From: Platanthera guangdongensis
Taxonomy: Eukaryota; Streptophyta; Magnoliopsida; Asparagales; Orchidaceae
Assembly: GCA_039583875.1 (NCBI GenBank)
Contig: CM077164.1
Location: forward strand, 66,681,628 to 66,745,627
DNA length: 64,000 nucleotides
Reading direction: 5' to 3'
The translations under genes and the position numbers were made by a program. The first letter of the stretch is position 1. Each line of letters starts with the position of its first letter. The notes under the pieces were generated by a model that saw only the letters and a program-made list of their open reading frames with translations, was not told the origin of the DNA and made no database searches. Shown here piece by piece: positions 10,197 to 19,849 of this stretch.

Positions 10197-12460
10197 TTAC
10201 TTAACCTTGGAACCCCAATAATTATTGGGTTCTAGGTTCAGGTTAGATTGAAACTTGACTTGTTTGCCTGCAGCCTTTCTAACAGGTAGGATGGCAATTT
10301 TCCTGACAGTAGTGTTGTGCCAACAATATATGATATAATGACCTACTTTGTCATAATACCAGCACTCATCTCTATTGCATCTTCTTTTAAATACAGTGTT
10401 AACAGCATTGCTGTCAGCAGTCCTTAAAACTATAGGTGCAGTGGTCCTTTTATTGAGTGCTGGAGCTGGTGCATCAAACATTGATGATTCATGAAGAACA
10501 TGGTGTGATTTTTCTTGGGCTGCCCTATTGGCATTTGCACCCTTCTCATTCTGATCACCAAGCTTACTGTGACCATGTGTGATATCATGATCATATCTGT
10601 TAGTAGGCTGCATCACTTTCTTGAAAAAATAGGGGGTTTGAAGGCTAGTGGCTGAACTGGAGCTTTCCCTTTTATTTTGGAATTAGCTTCCCTAGTTCTT
10701 CCCTTGAAGCCTAAACCTATCTTACACTTTTGGAGGATGAAGTCATCAATTAAGGGTAAAACTGATTTTGGCTTTGAGAATTTATCCACAAGATCCTTCT
10801 CTCTCTGAAGTCTGACTTCCAGACTCTTGATTTGATCATTTTTGAATGTAATTGTACCCATCTGAATAAAAGTTATATTTTCCAGTTTGGCAACTTCATT
10901 CAACTTTAAATCCAGCATTTTTGCTGAATCTGATGCAGCTAATTTAAGAGATGCAATTTCCTCAGCCTGTTTCTTGTTACGGTTTCTGCTTCTCTTAAGA
11001 GCTTGCAACAAATCACTGTACTCATCAATTAGTTGATGAACATCCCTTCAGATTCAGAACCATCCTCATCTCTTGATGTAGATGCTTCTGATTCTAATCC
11101 ACTATAATAATCAGAACCTGGAGATAAACTGTTTACCTTACTGGGACCATGCTGATCCTGATACTGATCTTCCTCAGTCAAATCTGTAATGATGATCTTC
11201 AATCCCATTTATAAAGTCCAGTAATTGCAAGAATTCTGATTCTGTTGGATCCTCTTCAGTAGTGAATAATCCAATGTAAGCTTCATCTTCAGCCTCTTCT
11301 CCTGAATCTGATGATGAGGAATCAGTCCAGCTTTTCTACTTCTTTGCAACAAAGGATCTGTCCTTCTTGCCTTTATTTTGTTGCCTCTTTTTATCTTTAG
11401 ATTCCTTTCTTTTATCAGGACAATCAGCTATGACATGTCCTGGCCCATTGCAACAATAACAAATAATTTTAGAAGAAGTTTGTTTACTAGGATTAGGGCC
11501 ATACCTTTCATCCTTAGATGTTTTCTTCTTCTTGTAATAGTCATCCTTGGAGAAGGATGAAGATGGCTTTGTTCTCCATTTCTTCTTCTTCATGAACCTT
11601 TGATACTACCTTGTGAAGGCAGCAAAGTATTCATCAGAGTTGTGACTGTCTAAAGTGTTGATGTCAGTTGTTTCAGATTCAACTTTAGCCACTCTCCTAG
11701 GAGGAGAAGGTGACGTTCTCCTGCCCTTTCTTATTGCTTCAGCCTTAAAGGCAACTGACTTCTCTCTGTATTCAGACTTATTGCTTTTCTCCTCCTCCTT
11801 TCTGGCAGTGAGCTGCATCTCATAGGATAATAGTTTTCCAAATAAGGTTGGTGGAGGTGTATCTGCAAGCCTGGCCACCTCTCTGATGACACATATTTTA
11901 GTATCCCAATCCTTGATTAGTGATCTGAGAAACTTGTCATTTAATTCATAAGTGCTAAAGACTCTTTCATAGGTCATTAGCTCATTAACAATTCTAAAGA
12001 ATTTCTTATAGCATTTAGCTATGTTATCTGTCTTAGCTTGTCTAAAGCTTTCATATTCTTGATTTAGCATAGACTTCCTATCCTCTCTCACTTCTTCTGT
12101 TCCCTCCATGTAGACAATCAAAGTGTCCCTCATCTCCTTGGAGGTTTTGCAATGGACTAGATTCTGGAATGTATAGTTATCTATGGCACTCATAATTATG
12201 TTCTGTGCCCTCTTGTGTAAGGTTGCACGGATGATCTCTTCCTTAGTCATTTCTGGATAACTTTTTGGAGTCTTGAGGTTAGCATCAAGAACTGATATGT
12301 TCATAGGAATAAATGGCTCTTCTAGAACTGTGATGTAAATTCTAGGATCAGATGCTTCCATGAACAATCTGACACTTTCTTTCCATATGCCAAAATTAAC
12401 TTTCTTACAGATAGGAAGTTTCATGGATTCAAGTTCCTTCTGATTCTCACCTGAACCCAT
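10197..12460 (-). pseudogene. S2b gag, broken into pieces
   Basis: Homologous along its length to the intact S1 gag (23049-25091). Pieces in sense order: 11606-12460, capsid-like N-terminus beginning MGSGENQKELESMKLPIC; 11336-11593, zinc knuckle CYCCNGPGHVIADC; 10613-11011, coiled coil; 10197-10616, second knuckle-like CWYYDKVGHYIIYC, in which the second and third Cys positions are changed so zinc binding is doubtful. At least two in-frame stops (about 11337 and 11606) are shared with S2. No intact Gag can be made. Confidence 0.88.
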
Positions 12461-12539
12461 TATGTCTAACTGATAACTGCCTTGGAGATCAACTCAGACT
12501 GTTAAGTCTAATCTTGAGCAACCTCCCTCTGATATCACT

Positions 12540-12817
12540 TGAAAGAATTGGTTTCAAGATATCCTAAACACCTAGAGGTGGGGGGGGGTGAATAGGTTCA
12601 ATTCCTTTTTATTAAGGCAGACAGTATATTTTACTAGTTATTAATCTATGCAACAACTATCACAGCACAAATTGAAAGAAAACACAACCAACACAGCATA
12701 CATGAGAGATTTATAGTGGTTCCCCAAGTGATGGGTACATCCACTTTCCCCCTTCACCTATCTACCAGTATACTAGATTCGGCCTAACTTCCTTCTTCCG
12801 TCTCAGATCCTCAGATC
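12540..12817 (-). repeat. S2b 5' LTR, truncated (3'-terminal 278 bp)
   Basis: It begins TGAAAGAATTGG on the plus strand and includes the ACACCTAGAGG..GGGTGAATAGG block typical of Sirevirus LTR ends. It matches the first part of the S2 LTR at 31209. It stops at TCAGATC, where a Gypsy sequence starts. A degenerate primer site (sense TGATATCAGAGG) lies to its left at about 12527-12538. Confidence 0.88.
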
Positions 12818-13310
12818 ATACCAAGTACTCAATTCACCCGGGGAGCACGAAGATGTACTGTGATGTTAAGAAATTGTTCTGGTGGCCAGGACTGAAAAAG
12901 GATGTGGCGCTCTACGCGGCAAAGTGTCAAACTTGCGCCTTGGTGAAGGCGGAATGCCAAAAACCGGGAGGATTCTTGAAATCCTTGCCTATTCCGGAGT
13001 GGAAGTTCGACGACATTACTATGGACTTTGTGCACGGATTGCCATGGTCATAAAATGGGAACGATGCCAGTTGGGTGGTCGTAGATCGTCTAACGAAGGT
13101 GTCGCATTTCATTCTGCATAGGAAGGATGATCCGTTTGAGAAATTGGCAAAGCTATATGTGGATAATATTGTACGGCTTCATGGTGTGCCCCGCAGCATC
13201 GTGAGTGACCGAGATGGGCAGTTCACGTCCAATGATTGGAGGCTGGTGCAGCAGATGTTAGGAACAAAGCTGAGTTTTAACACAGTCTTTCATCCGCAAA
13301 TGGATGGGCA
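12818..13310 (+). pseudogene. Gypsy integrase fragment
   Basis: This plus-strand segment is closely similar to the G1 integrase (reverse complement of about 3210-3710). It encodes KKLFWWPGLKKDVALY, CQTCALVKAEC, MDFVHGLP, a stop near 13051, then VVDRLTKVSHF, SIVSDRDGQF and a truncated FHPQMDG. It starts and ends abruptly between two Sirevirus LTR pieces. At the position of the G1 TAG it has a Gln codon, so it is not a direct copy of G1. Confidence 0.88.
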
Positions 13311-13603
13311 CATTTAGGTTTCTGAGTTGTAAGATCTATGTATCTGAGAAGGAAAAAGGAAGTTAGGCCGAATATAGTATACTGCTAGATAGACGAAGGG
13401 GGAAAGTGAGTGTACCCATCACTTGGGGAACCACTATAAATCTATATGCAATCTGTGTTGACTGTGCTTGTATTATTCTGTGTTGTGGTAGATATTGATT
13501 AGATTGTCTAACTTGATAAATTTACCTGCCTAAATAAGAAAAAGAATTGAACCTATTCACCCCCTCTCTAGGTGTTTAGGACATCTTGAAATCAATTCTT
13601 TCA
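13311..13603 (+). repeat. Inverted Sirevirus LTR end, diverged subfamily
   Basis: The reverse complement of this stretch aligns with 12540-12817 and with the start of the S2 LTR, with the same block order: TGAAAGAATTG, CCTAAACACCTAGAG, GGTGAATAGGTTCAATTC, TTTATAGTGGTTCCCCAAG. There are many differences, so it belongs to a related but different subfamily. On the plus strand it is the 3' end of an LTR ending in TTTCA at 13603. Confidence 0.85.
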
Positions 13604-14070
13604 CACCATTTAAAAATGCCGACTTTACATCCATCTGAAATACCTTGAACCCTTTGTAAGCTGCATAGGCAAGGAACGAACTTATTGCTTCTAACCTTGT
13701 CAATGGGGCAAATGTCTGGTCAAAGTCTATTCCTTCTTCCTGTCTGTAACCCTTTTCCACCAGTCTTGCTTTATTCTTAACTATAATGTCATTTTCATCT
13801 AACTTGTTCCTGTAGATCCACTTAGTCCCTATGACATTGCGATTCTTTGGTTTAGGGACCAACTTCCAGACTTTGCATCTTTTGAATTGATTCAGCTCTT
13901 CCTGCATGGCATCAATCCAATTTGGGTCTTGTATGGCTTATTCAAATTTCTTGGGTTCTATCTGGGACAGGAAATTTGAGCAAAGGACTTTGTTCATGTT
14001 CTTGCTTTTGGTTTGAACACCATGTCTTGGATCACCAATAATTTGGTGTGCTGGATGATCCTTTAGATGT
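13604..14070 (-). pseudogene. S2 reverse transcriptase N-terminal fragment
   Basis: Minus-strand Copia RT start with [21 protein letters not shown], the catalytic-region motif [11 protein letters not shown] and [10 protein letters not shown], then truncated at 13604 against the inverted LTR piece. It continues to the right beyond the S1 insertion at 27324. The rest of S2 RT, RNase H and 3' LTR is missing. Confidence 0.85.
14066..14070. repeat. TSD of S1, left copy (GATGT)
   Basis: GATGT directly before the LTR start TGAAAG. Repeated at 27324-27328. Confidence 0.93.
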
Positions 14071-14985
14071 TGAAAGATATGGTACGTAAACACCTAGAGG
14101 GGGGGTGAATAGGTGATCTAATCCTTTTCTAACTTTGTTGGCAGCCAAATAGTTATATCACAGATTTCTAACTACTTTTGCACAGCAAACAGCAATAACA
14201 AAACATACACAGCTAATCCACAGCACAATCACAGCACAACACACAGTGTTTTATAGTGGTTCCCCAAGATATGGGTACATCCACTTTCCCCCTTCGCCTA
14301 TCTAGCAGTGTACTAGATTCGGCCAAACTTCTCCACTGTCTCAGAACCCAAATTGGTTCCTACCTCAGGCCCAAAGCCTTACAACTCAGATTTATCCCAA
14401 AGCCTACACTCAGCCAATCAAGGCCTACACTCAGCCAACCAAGGCCTACACTCAGCCAACAAGGCCTACACTCAGAGATCTCAGTCTCCTACACTCAGGC
14501 TCTCAAGCTCTACCCTCAGCCTTTATAATTATAGGCTTATAATTCACTCAGATCCGAAGGATCCTACAAGTTAAAATGTATTACAAATAATAACTCTACA
14601 ACTCAGAATTAAAGGAGGGGAGTTGAGAGATTCTTGATGAGTTCTTGGAAGAACTCAGCTGGATTCACCCTGACTTAGCTTTCTTCAAAGCTTCTTGAGT
14701 AGAACTGAATAAGACTGAATCCTCTGCAGTTGTTCCTTGACCTCTGCCACTTAAGATCCAGAATTGAATCTGAATCCTTCTTCTCAGCCTAGTTCCAGAG
14801 GCTGATTTCTTGGATGGAGCCCTCTCTCTCCAACTTCTTATATCTGCAGTTGAACTGCTAGATCTTCTTGTGTTGATACTCTTTGTACCACTTTAATAAT
14901 TACTTCAACAAGGTGATCAACCTTAACAATAACTGATCAACAACTTCAACAACTCTGAACAACAGTTTCTGTAAACTGTAGGTGC

Positions 14986-14994
14986 CTATTTATA
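14986..14994 (-). promoter_or_regulatory. TATA box, S1 3' LTR
   Basis: TATAAATAG on the minus strand, in the context AAAGCCTATAAATAGGCACC. It is identical in the other LTR at 26127-26135 and correctly oriented to drive the element; the palindrome array lies upstream of it. Confidence 0.7.
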
Positions 14995-15149
14995 GGCTTT
15001 CTTCATGGTAACCGGCTGAACCGGTCCATAACTGACTTCTGATATCTCTGACAGGTGCTGTAGACCAGCTGGAACGGCAGCTGTCAAATCATCCAGTCAT
15101 TTCTTGAAATTCTCTAACTGTCTGAAAGTGTCGAGACTTTCTGTCTTTA

Positions 15150-16075
15150 AGTGTCGACACTTATAGACCAAGTGTCGACACATGCTTTGTAAGTGTCGAC
15201 ACAAGTCTACAAGGTGTCGACACATATCCTTGTATGTCTCGACACAGATTCTTCTTCATGTGTCGACACTGAAATTGAGTGTCGACACAAGTACTTCATC
15301 TTCTTTCTTTAACTGTATTCTTCTAAGTGTCGACACATCACCTTTGTGTCGACACATCTTCTTGTGTTGAATCTGTTAAGTGTCGACACTACTTCTTGGT
15401 GTCGACACATAGTCTTCTATGTTGATTCTTGCTGAGTGTCGACACAGCTCCTTGTGTCGACACTTGATTCTTCTGTTGAGATTTCAGCTGAGTGTCGACA
15501 CATTCCTTTAGTGTCGACACTTGTACTTAGAATATTTTGGAAATAATTCTGTTCTTTGCTAAGTGTCGACACAGCTCCTTGTGTCGATACTTTCTTCAAG
15601 TGTTGAGTCTTCAGCTGTGTATCGACACATTGTTCTGGGTGTCGACACATACTTCAAATGTTGACTCTTCTGTTGAGTGTCGACACATTGTGCTGGGTGT
15701 CGACACTTACTTCAAGTGCTGACTCTTCTGCATAGTGTCGACACATTGTGTTGAGTGTCGGCATTTGTACTTAGACTCTGCAGACTTTTGCTGAGTGTCG
15801 ACATAGCTCCAAGTGTCGACATAGCTCCAAGTGTCGACACTTTCTGGTGTAGACACAGCTTCACTGGGTGTCGACACAGCTCCTTGTGTCGACACTTTCT
15901 GTCTGCACTTTTCTTCACTGAGTGTCGACACAGCTCCAAGTGTCGACACTTTTTGTCTGGTGTCGACTCTGCATCCCAGGTGTCGACACAATGACTCCAA
16001 GTGTCGACACTGCTTGTCTGGGTGTCGACACAAGCTTTCTTGAGTGTCGACACTTTCCCTCTGGATGTCGACACA
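15150..16075. repeat. GTGTCGACAC palindrome array, S1 3' LTR
   Basis: By hand count about 28 exact copies of the 10-bp palindrome GTGTCGACAC, plus one-base variants such as GTGTCGATAC and GTCTCGACAC, spaced roughly 15-50 bp. The spacers are partly repeated (AGCTCC, TTCTT..CTG). Each copy contains one CpG and a SalI-type core GTCGAC. The right LTR has the matching array at about 26290-27178. Confidence 0.92.
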
Positions 16076-16219
16076 TGGACTTAGAAACTTTTTGCTTCAG
16101 TCCAGTGATTTCTTAACCTGCACAAGTAAACTCAACATTCATCAAATACATTATGATGTATATCATTGAGTTGGGTGAGGTTTCTTCAAATCAGGTACAT
16201 TTGACCAATGTACCCAACA

Positions 16220-16235
16220 ATCTCCCCCTATTTGG
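16220..16235 (-). other. S1 polypurine tract
   Basis: Sense strand CCAAATAGGGGGAGAT, directly before the 3' LTR. This is the conserved Sirevirus tract; S3 has the same sequence at 37173-37188. Confidence 0.9.
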
Positions 16236-16518
16236 AGAAGTCATAACCCTTAGTCAATGATATACACCATTCATAATTAAAAATTACAGAATGATGTAAA
16301 GCAGATTATTTACAGCAGGGTAAACATAAATATGTAATAATTCACACATGTATACACATTCAACATTGTAGAACAAATAAGAAATAGACACATTCTCAGA
16401 ACAATCATGAAATATATTTATCATATATTGTTCTAACATTTTTCTAATACATCTTCAATGGTTTACAAAAATGTTTTTCATTCAAAAGATTACAACAATC
16501 TTCAAGTCAATTCCTAAT
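16236..16518 (-). other. S1 non-coding gap between accessory ORF and polypurine tract
   Basis: About 280 bp, A/T-rich. I see no coding sequence or palindrome array in it. Confidence 0.6.
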
Positions 16519-19359
16519 CTATTTCTGATCTGGTTCTTTAATAACTATGCCTTTGCCAGATTGGACTTGAGCTTTGACAGGGGCTTCAGCAGTGTCAGCA
16601 ACAGCAGGCTTCTTGCCTTTTAAGTCCTTCTTCTTCAGCTCTTCTGCTTTGATTTTCTGCCTTTCAAAATAGTGGTATGGCTTAGGAAAGTACTTGCTAG
16701 GCTCCACTACAGTAGGAGGTAGCTTTCCCATCTTTGCCTTCCTTCTATACTGAACTATTGCCTCTTGTCTGATCTCATGTTTCCTCCATTCAGCTTCAGA
16801 AAACCATTTGTTCCTGTCATTCATGTTGTCTTTGGCAGCTTTCCAGGCAGTTAAAATTATATTTCTAGAGGTAGGGCTCCACTGTTCAAAGTCTGGTCTT
16901 TGTTCTGCTTGTTCCCTAAACCTCTTCTTTGACAACCTTGCCTCTTCTTCTTTCTCCAATGCCTCTTGCATAGCTGCAGAAATAGGTTGAACAACCTTTT
17001 CCAGAACAACATTTGACTTCCCTGCAGTTGGGCTATACATCTGGTGAATATCAGCTTGCACCATGTCAAAATCTGCTGGAGGATATATGACCTGAGCTAC
17101 CTCTGGTTGCTCACCTCCAAGATATGCACTTTGAATCCCAGATTCAGCAACATTGTCATCATCACAGAGTGGAGGATAGCCCAGTGTAGCTTGGATGTAA
17201 TTAGATATCCATTTTGCATGGTCAGAGCTAGCTTTGACTAAAACTCTCTCCCCCTTTATGACTTCTTGGGCAACATGATCTCTTACATCATTGTTCTGGA
17301 ATCTGATTTGACTATCCAAGTACCTGATTCCATCTTTAAAGTAAGGTTTGAGCTTAGTGAGCTGTTCATAGATGGCCTTCTGGGAATCTTGAATTGCAGT
17401 CTTGACAGCAGTAATCTCAGCTTGAAATACTTTATCAAAGTCAGCCTTAACTGCAGCAGCAGATGTAGAAGGTTCAGCAGTCTTATTCTTCAATTCAGTG
17501 ACTATAGCATTGTGAGATTGTGTGAGATTGTCATTCATTTTGAGTTGGTTTTCCAGCACATATCCTTGCTTCAATGCTATATCATCTACTTGTACTTTTA
17601 TCTTCTCTTGGTGTGTTGCCAGATACACCACTGCATTGCCACCCTTGTGGAAGCAGTCTGTCATCTCTTTCTTGTTGAGATTCATCTCAAACCTTATAGA
17701 TTTTATATCTTGGGCCAGATCAAATTGAAGTGATTTCTGCCCTTCATCTACATACTTCTCTATTGCCTGCCTTTGCTCATCCAATTTTATCTGTAGGGCA
17801 ACCATTAAAGCACTATAATCAGCAGTTGGAGCTTGCTGAACTATAGGCTGTGGGGCAATGGATTGCAAAGCCTTCTTATAACTCTGGCTTCTCCTCTTGA
17901 AGACATAGAGTTTCTTCTTCTTGGCCCTAGCACTCTCCTCATCTTCAGAGGCAGAAGTGCTGGCAATATCAACCCTGTCCTTAGGGCTTTGAGGCTTCTT
18001 AGTTTGCACATCAGGTGCTTGCTCAGTTTCCAGCCTAATAGGCTCTTCCAGATCTTGTACTTGCTCCCCCTCAGCAGCAGCAGTCTCTTCTTCAGCAGCA
18101 TCAATTTCTTTGTCAAAATCTGCTTGATCCAGATTTAGAAACAAATCTTCCATTGTATATTCAGGTGGAGACTGTGCAGGAGAAGTTCTTGGTTCTTCAA
18201 CCACAGGATCAGGAATTACTTCTTGTACAGCAGATGTGTCTTCTCTAACAGCATCTGGTTTTTGAGTATTCAGCTGAGTTTGCTGAAGATCATCAGACAA
18301 ATCAGCATCTTCTATAATATAGTCTAAAATTTTTAGGTCAGTGAGTACCTCTTGGATGATGATGGTGGCTTGCTCACTGTCCAGTGTAGATGGTTCATCT
18401 ACAACTGGTAGCTCCCCCTGGCTGTGATCCCTATGGATGGGGCTAGCTTGAGGCAGCTCCCCCTGGATCTCAGCATCAGCTGGAGGAGCAGGAGACTTCA
18501 CTGCTGGCACTTCCTCTTGGTCATCAGGAGTGAAAACAATATGTTCTTCACTCCCTGAACTGCTGGAGGACTCCTGTGCCACAGGAGCTGTCTTTCTCTT
18601 TTTCTTAGGAGGAATCTCCTTCTCAGTAATTGTCTTCTCAGGGGTTGGCATGTCCTTTGACAACACCCTGTCCCATCTGGAAAATATCCTTTGATCCATC
18701 TTCCTCATGTGGTTGATCTTGCTTCCGGCAGCTGTACTCATTACCTCTGGTATTGTACCAGCTAGGTAGAGACTGATTATCCTGCCCAGATTGGGCTTCT
18801 TCAAGCTCTCCTTGATCTTGTCAAACACTATCATTGACCAATCAGTTTTAATAGTGAAGATAATTCTTGTCATGATTTCAAACATGTAGGCAGACACTTT
18901 GTCATGCCCTCCAGTCTTGCTGAGTAAGACGTTTCCTACAATTTCAGACATGAACTTTCCTTGGTTATTCATGCCTTTTCTGTTGAATACAGATCCTATC
19001 TTCATCTTAGGATCAAGACCACGCCAGGTTAAAGCTTCCCTGGTCTTTGAAGCAGTAACCTCTTCTTCATCTTGAATTTTGGGTAGCTGGAGCACCTTCC
19101 TCAGATTCTTTGGTGAAACCTTGACCTTAGTCCCATGAACTCTGGATTTGATTCTGAATCCAGATTCATCGACTGCAGCTCCATTAAGGAATTCAAGCAC
19201 TTCCTTCTTCCAAATCCTTGTAGGTTCAGATAAAAGATATTCTAGTCCAGAATCGGTGACTAGGGTTACTACAGCCTGAATTTCTGCATCTGCTTCGTCG
19301 AACGCGCCGAGCACTAGCTCATAGCCCTCGTTAACGTTCTCCTCAAGCTTAGGAGCCAT
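16519..19359 (-). CDS. S1 accessory ORF of unknown function, intact
   Basis: 946 codons. The ATG at 19359 is preferred because the 76 open codons upstream come from the palindrome cluster and the S3 homologue starts at the same place. Seen in the protein: an N-terminal region (about 10-235) homologous to S3 39700-40448, with VGNVLLSK, a FDKIKESLKKPNLGRI segment and FSRWDRVLSK; an acidic, Ser/Pro/Gln-rich middle (about 245-510); a basic patch KKKKLYVFKRR; predicted coiled-coil stretches (about 540-720); and a basic C-terminal helix region (about 830-920) ending KLPPTVVEPSKYF, with a counterpart in S3. No signal peptide or clear membrane segment is seen, so it does not look like an envelope protein. 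Sireviruses often carry an ORF here. I cannot assign a biochemical role. It is open although pol of the same copy is broken. Confidence 0.85.
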   Translation of the reverse strand: MAPKLEENVNEGYELVLGAFDEADAEIQAVVTLVTDSGLEYLLSEPTRIWKKEVLEFLNGAAVDESGFRIKSRVHGTKVKVSPKNLRKVLQLPKIQDEEEVTASKTREALTWRGLDPKMKIGSVFNRKGMNNQGKFMSEIVGNVLLSKTGGHDKVSAYMFEIMTRIIFTIKTDWSMIVFDKIKESLKKPNLGRIISLYLAGTIPEVMSTAAGSKINHMRKMDQRIFSRWDRVLSKDMPTPEKTITEKEIPPKKKRKTAPVAQESSSSSGSEEHIVFTPDDQEEVPAVKSPAPPADAEIQGELPQASPIHRDHSQGELPVVDEPSTLDSEQATIIIQEVLTDLKILDYIIEDADLSDDLQQTQLNTQKPDAVREDTSAVQEVIPDPVVEEPRTSPAQSPPEYTMEDLFLNLDQADFDKEIDAAEEETAAAEGEQVQDLEEPIRLETEQAPDVQTKKPQSPKDRVDIASTSASEDEESARAKKKKLYVFKRRSQSYKKALQSIAPQPIVQQAPTADYSALMVALQIKLDEQRQAIEKYVDEGQKSLQFDLAQDIKSIRFEMNLNKKEMTDCFHKGGNAVVYLATHQEKIKVQVDDIALKQGYVLENQLKMNDNLTQSHNAIVTELKNKTAEPSTSAAAVKADFDKVFQAEITAVKTAIQDSQKAIYEQLTKLKPYFKDGIRYLDSQIRFQNNDVRDHVAQEVIKGERVLVKASSDHAKWISNYIQATLGYPPLCDDDNVAESGIQSAYLGGEQPEVAQVIYPPADFDMVQADIHQMYSPTAGKSNVVLEKVVQPISAAMQEALEKEEEARLSKKRFREQAEQRPDFEQWSPTSRNIILTAWKAAKDNMNDRNKWFSEAEWRKHEIRQEAIVQYRRKAKMGKLPPTVVEPSKYFPKPYHYFERQKIKAEELKKKDLKGKKPAVADTAEAPVKAQVQSGKGIVIKEPDQK

Positions 19360-19389
19360 TAGGGTTTGTAGAATTTGTCTGTAGAAAAG

Positions 19390-19845
19390 AGAGGTGTCGA
19401 CACAGGAGTTTTGGTCTCGAAACTTTGAAAGCGTGTCGACAAACAAAGACAGAACCCTATTTATACCTTTCTGATTTTGAAGATGAACATGCGGGACATC
19501 TAGCTTAAAATGTATCGACACTGGCAATAAGTGTCGACACTGAATTATAATGTCTCGACACATACGTGTCGACACAAGTGTAGTCAACAGATTTTATGTG
19601 TCGACACTTGGTTATGTGTCGACACAACATATCTCGACACATTGTCGAGACTTTACTTAGAAAAATTCTGAGTAAAACTTAAGTGTCGACACCATATTGG
19701 ATGTGTCGACACCTACTTGACATGTGTCGACACTAACATTCTGAAGTGTCGACAGCACATTCCTAGATGTGTCGACACCTTTTTCCTGAAGTGTCGACAC
19801 CACTATTCTGTGCCGACATAGACTAGTCTATGTGTCGACACCTTT
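19390..19845. repeat. GTGTCGACAC cluster upstream of S1 accessory ORF
   Basis: About 11 exact copies of GTGTCGACAC by hand count, plus variants (GTATCGACAC, GTCTCGACAC, GTGTCGACAG), between the end of pol at 19850 and the accessory ORF start at 19359. It is the same motif as in the LTR array, at the position expected for a promoter or leader of the accessory ORF. Confidence 0.88.
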
Positions 19846-19849
19846 TTAC

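Larger units (their letters stand above)
14071..16219 (-). repeat. S1 3' LTR
   Basis: 2149 bp. It ends GTACCCAACA next to the polypurine tract. Some short segments are absent from the right LTR, including one near 15490-15520, which explains its extra length. The array of GTGTCGACAC palindromes fills its left-hand 900 bp in the sense orientation. Confidence 0.93.

Noticed and set aside
13311..13603. 3' LTR of S2
   Set aside because: It is in the opposite orientation to S2 and too diverged from the S2 5' LTR to be its partner.
15417..16074. Overlapping ORFs on both strands rich in Val-Ser-Thr, Cys-Arg-His and Val-Asp-Thr repeats (also 26487-27178 and 32270-32632)
   Set aside because: They are translations of the GTGTCGACAC array. 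A palindrome reads the same on both strands, so it yields repeat peptides in many frames. None has a domain or extends beyond the array.
15150..16075. Possible CRISPR-like repeat-spacer array
   Set aside because: The repeat is only 10 bp, spacing is irregular, spacers are partly repetitive, no cas gene is present and the context is a plant retrotransposon LTR.
17266..18138. Plus-strand ORFs opposite the S1 accessory ORF, and similar ones opposite gag and pol in all elements
   Set aside because: They are antisense shadows of the real minus-strand coding sequence.
16519..19359. Envelope protein gene
   Set aside because: Sirevirus ORFs at this place are sometimes called env-like, but I see no signal peptide, no membrane-spanning segment and no surface-protein features. 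The sequence is acidic, coiled-coil and basic instead.
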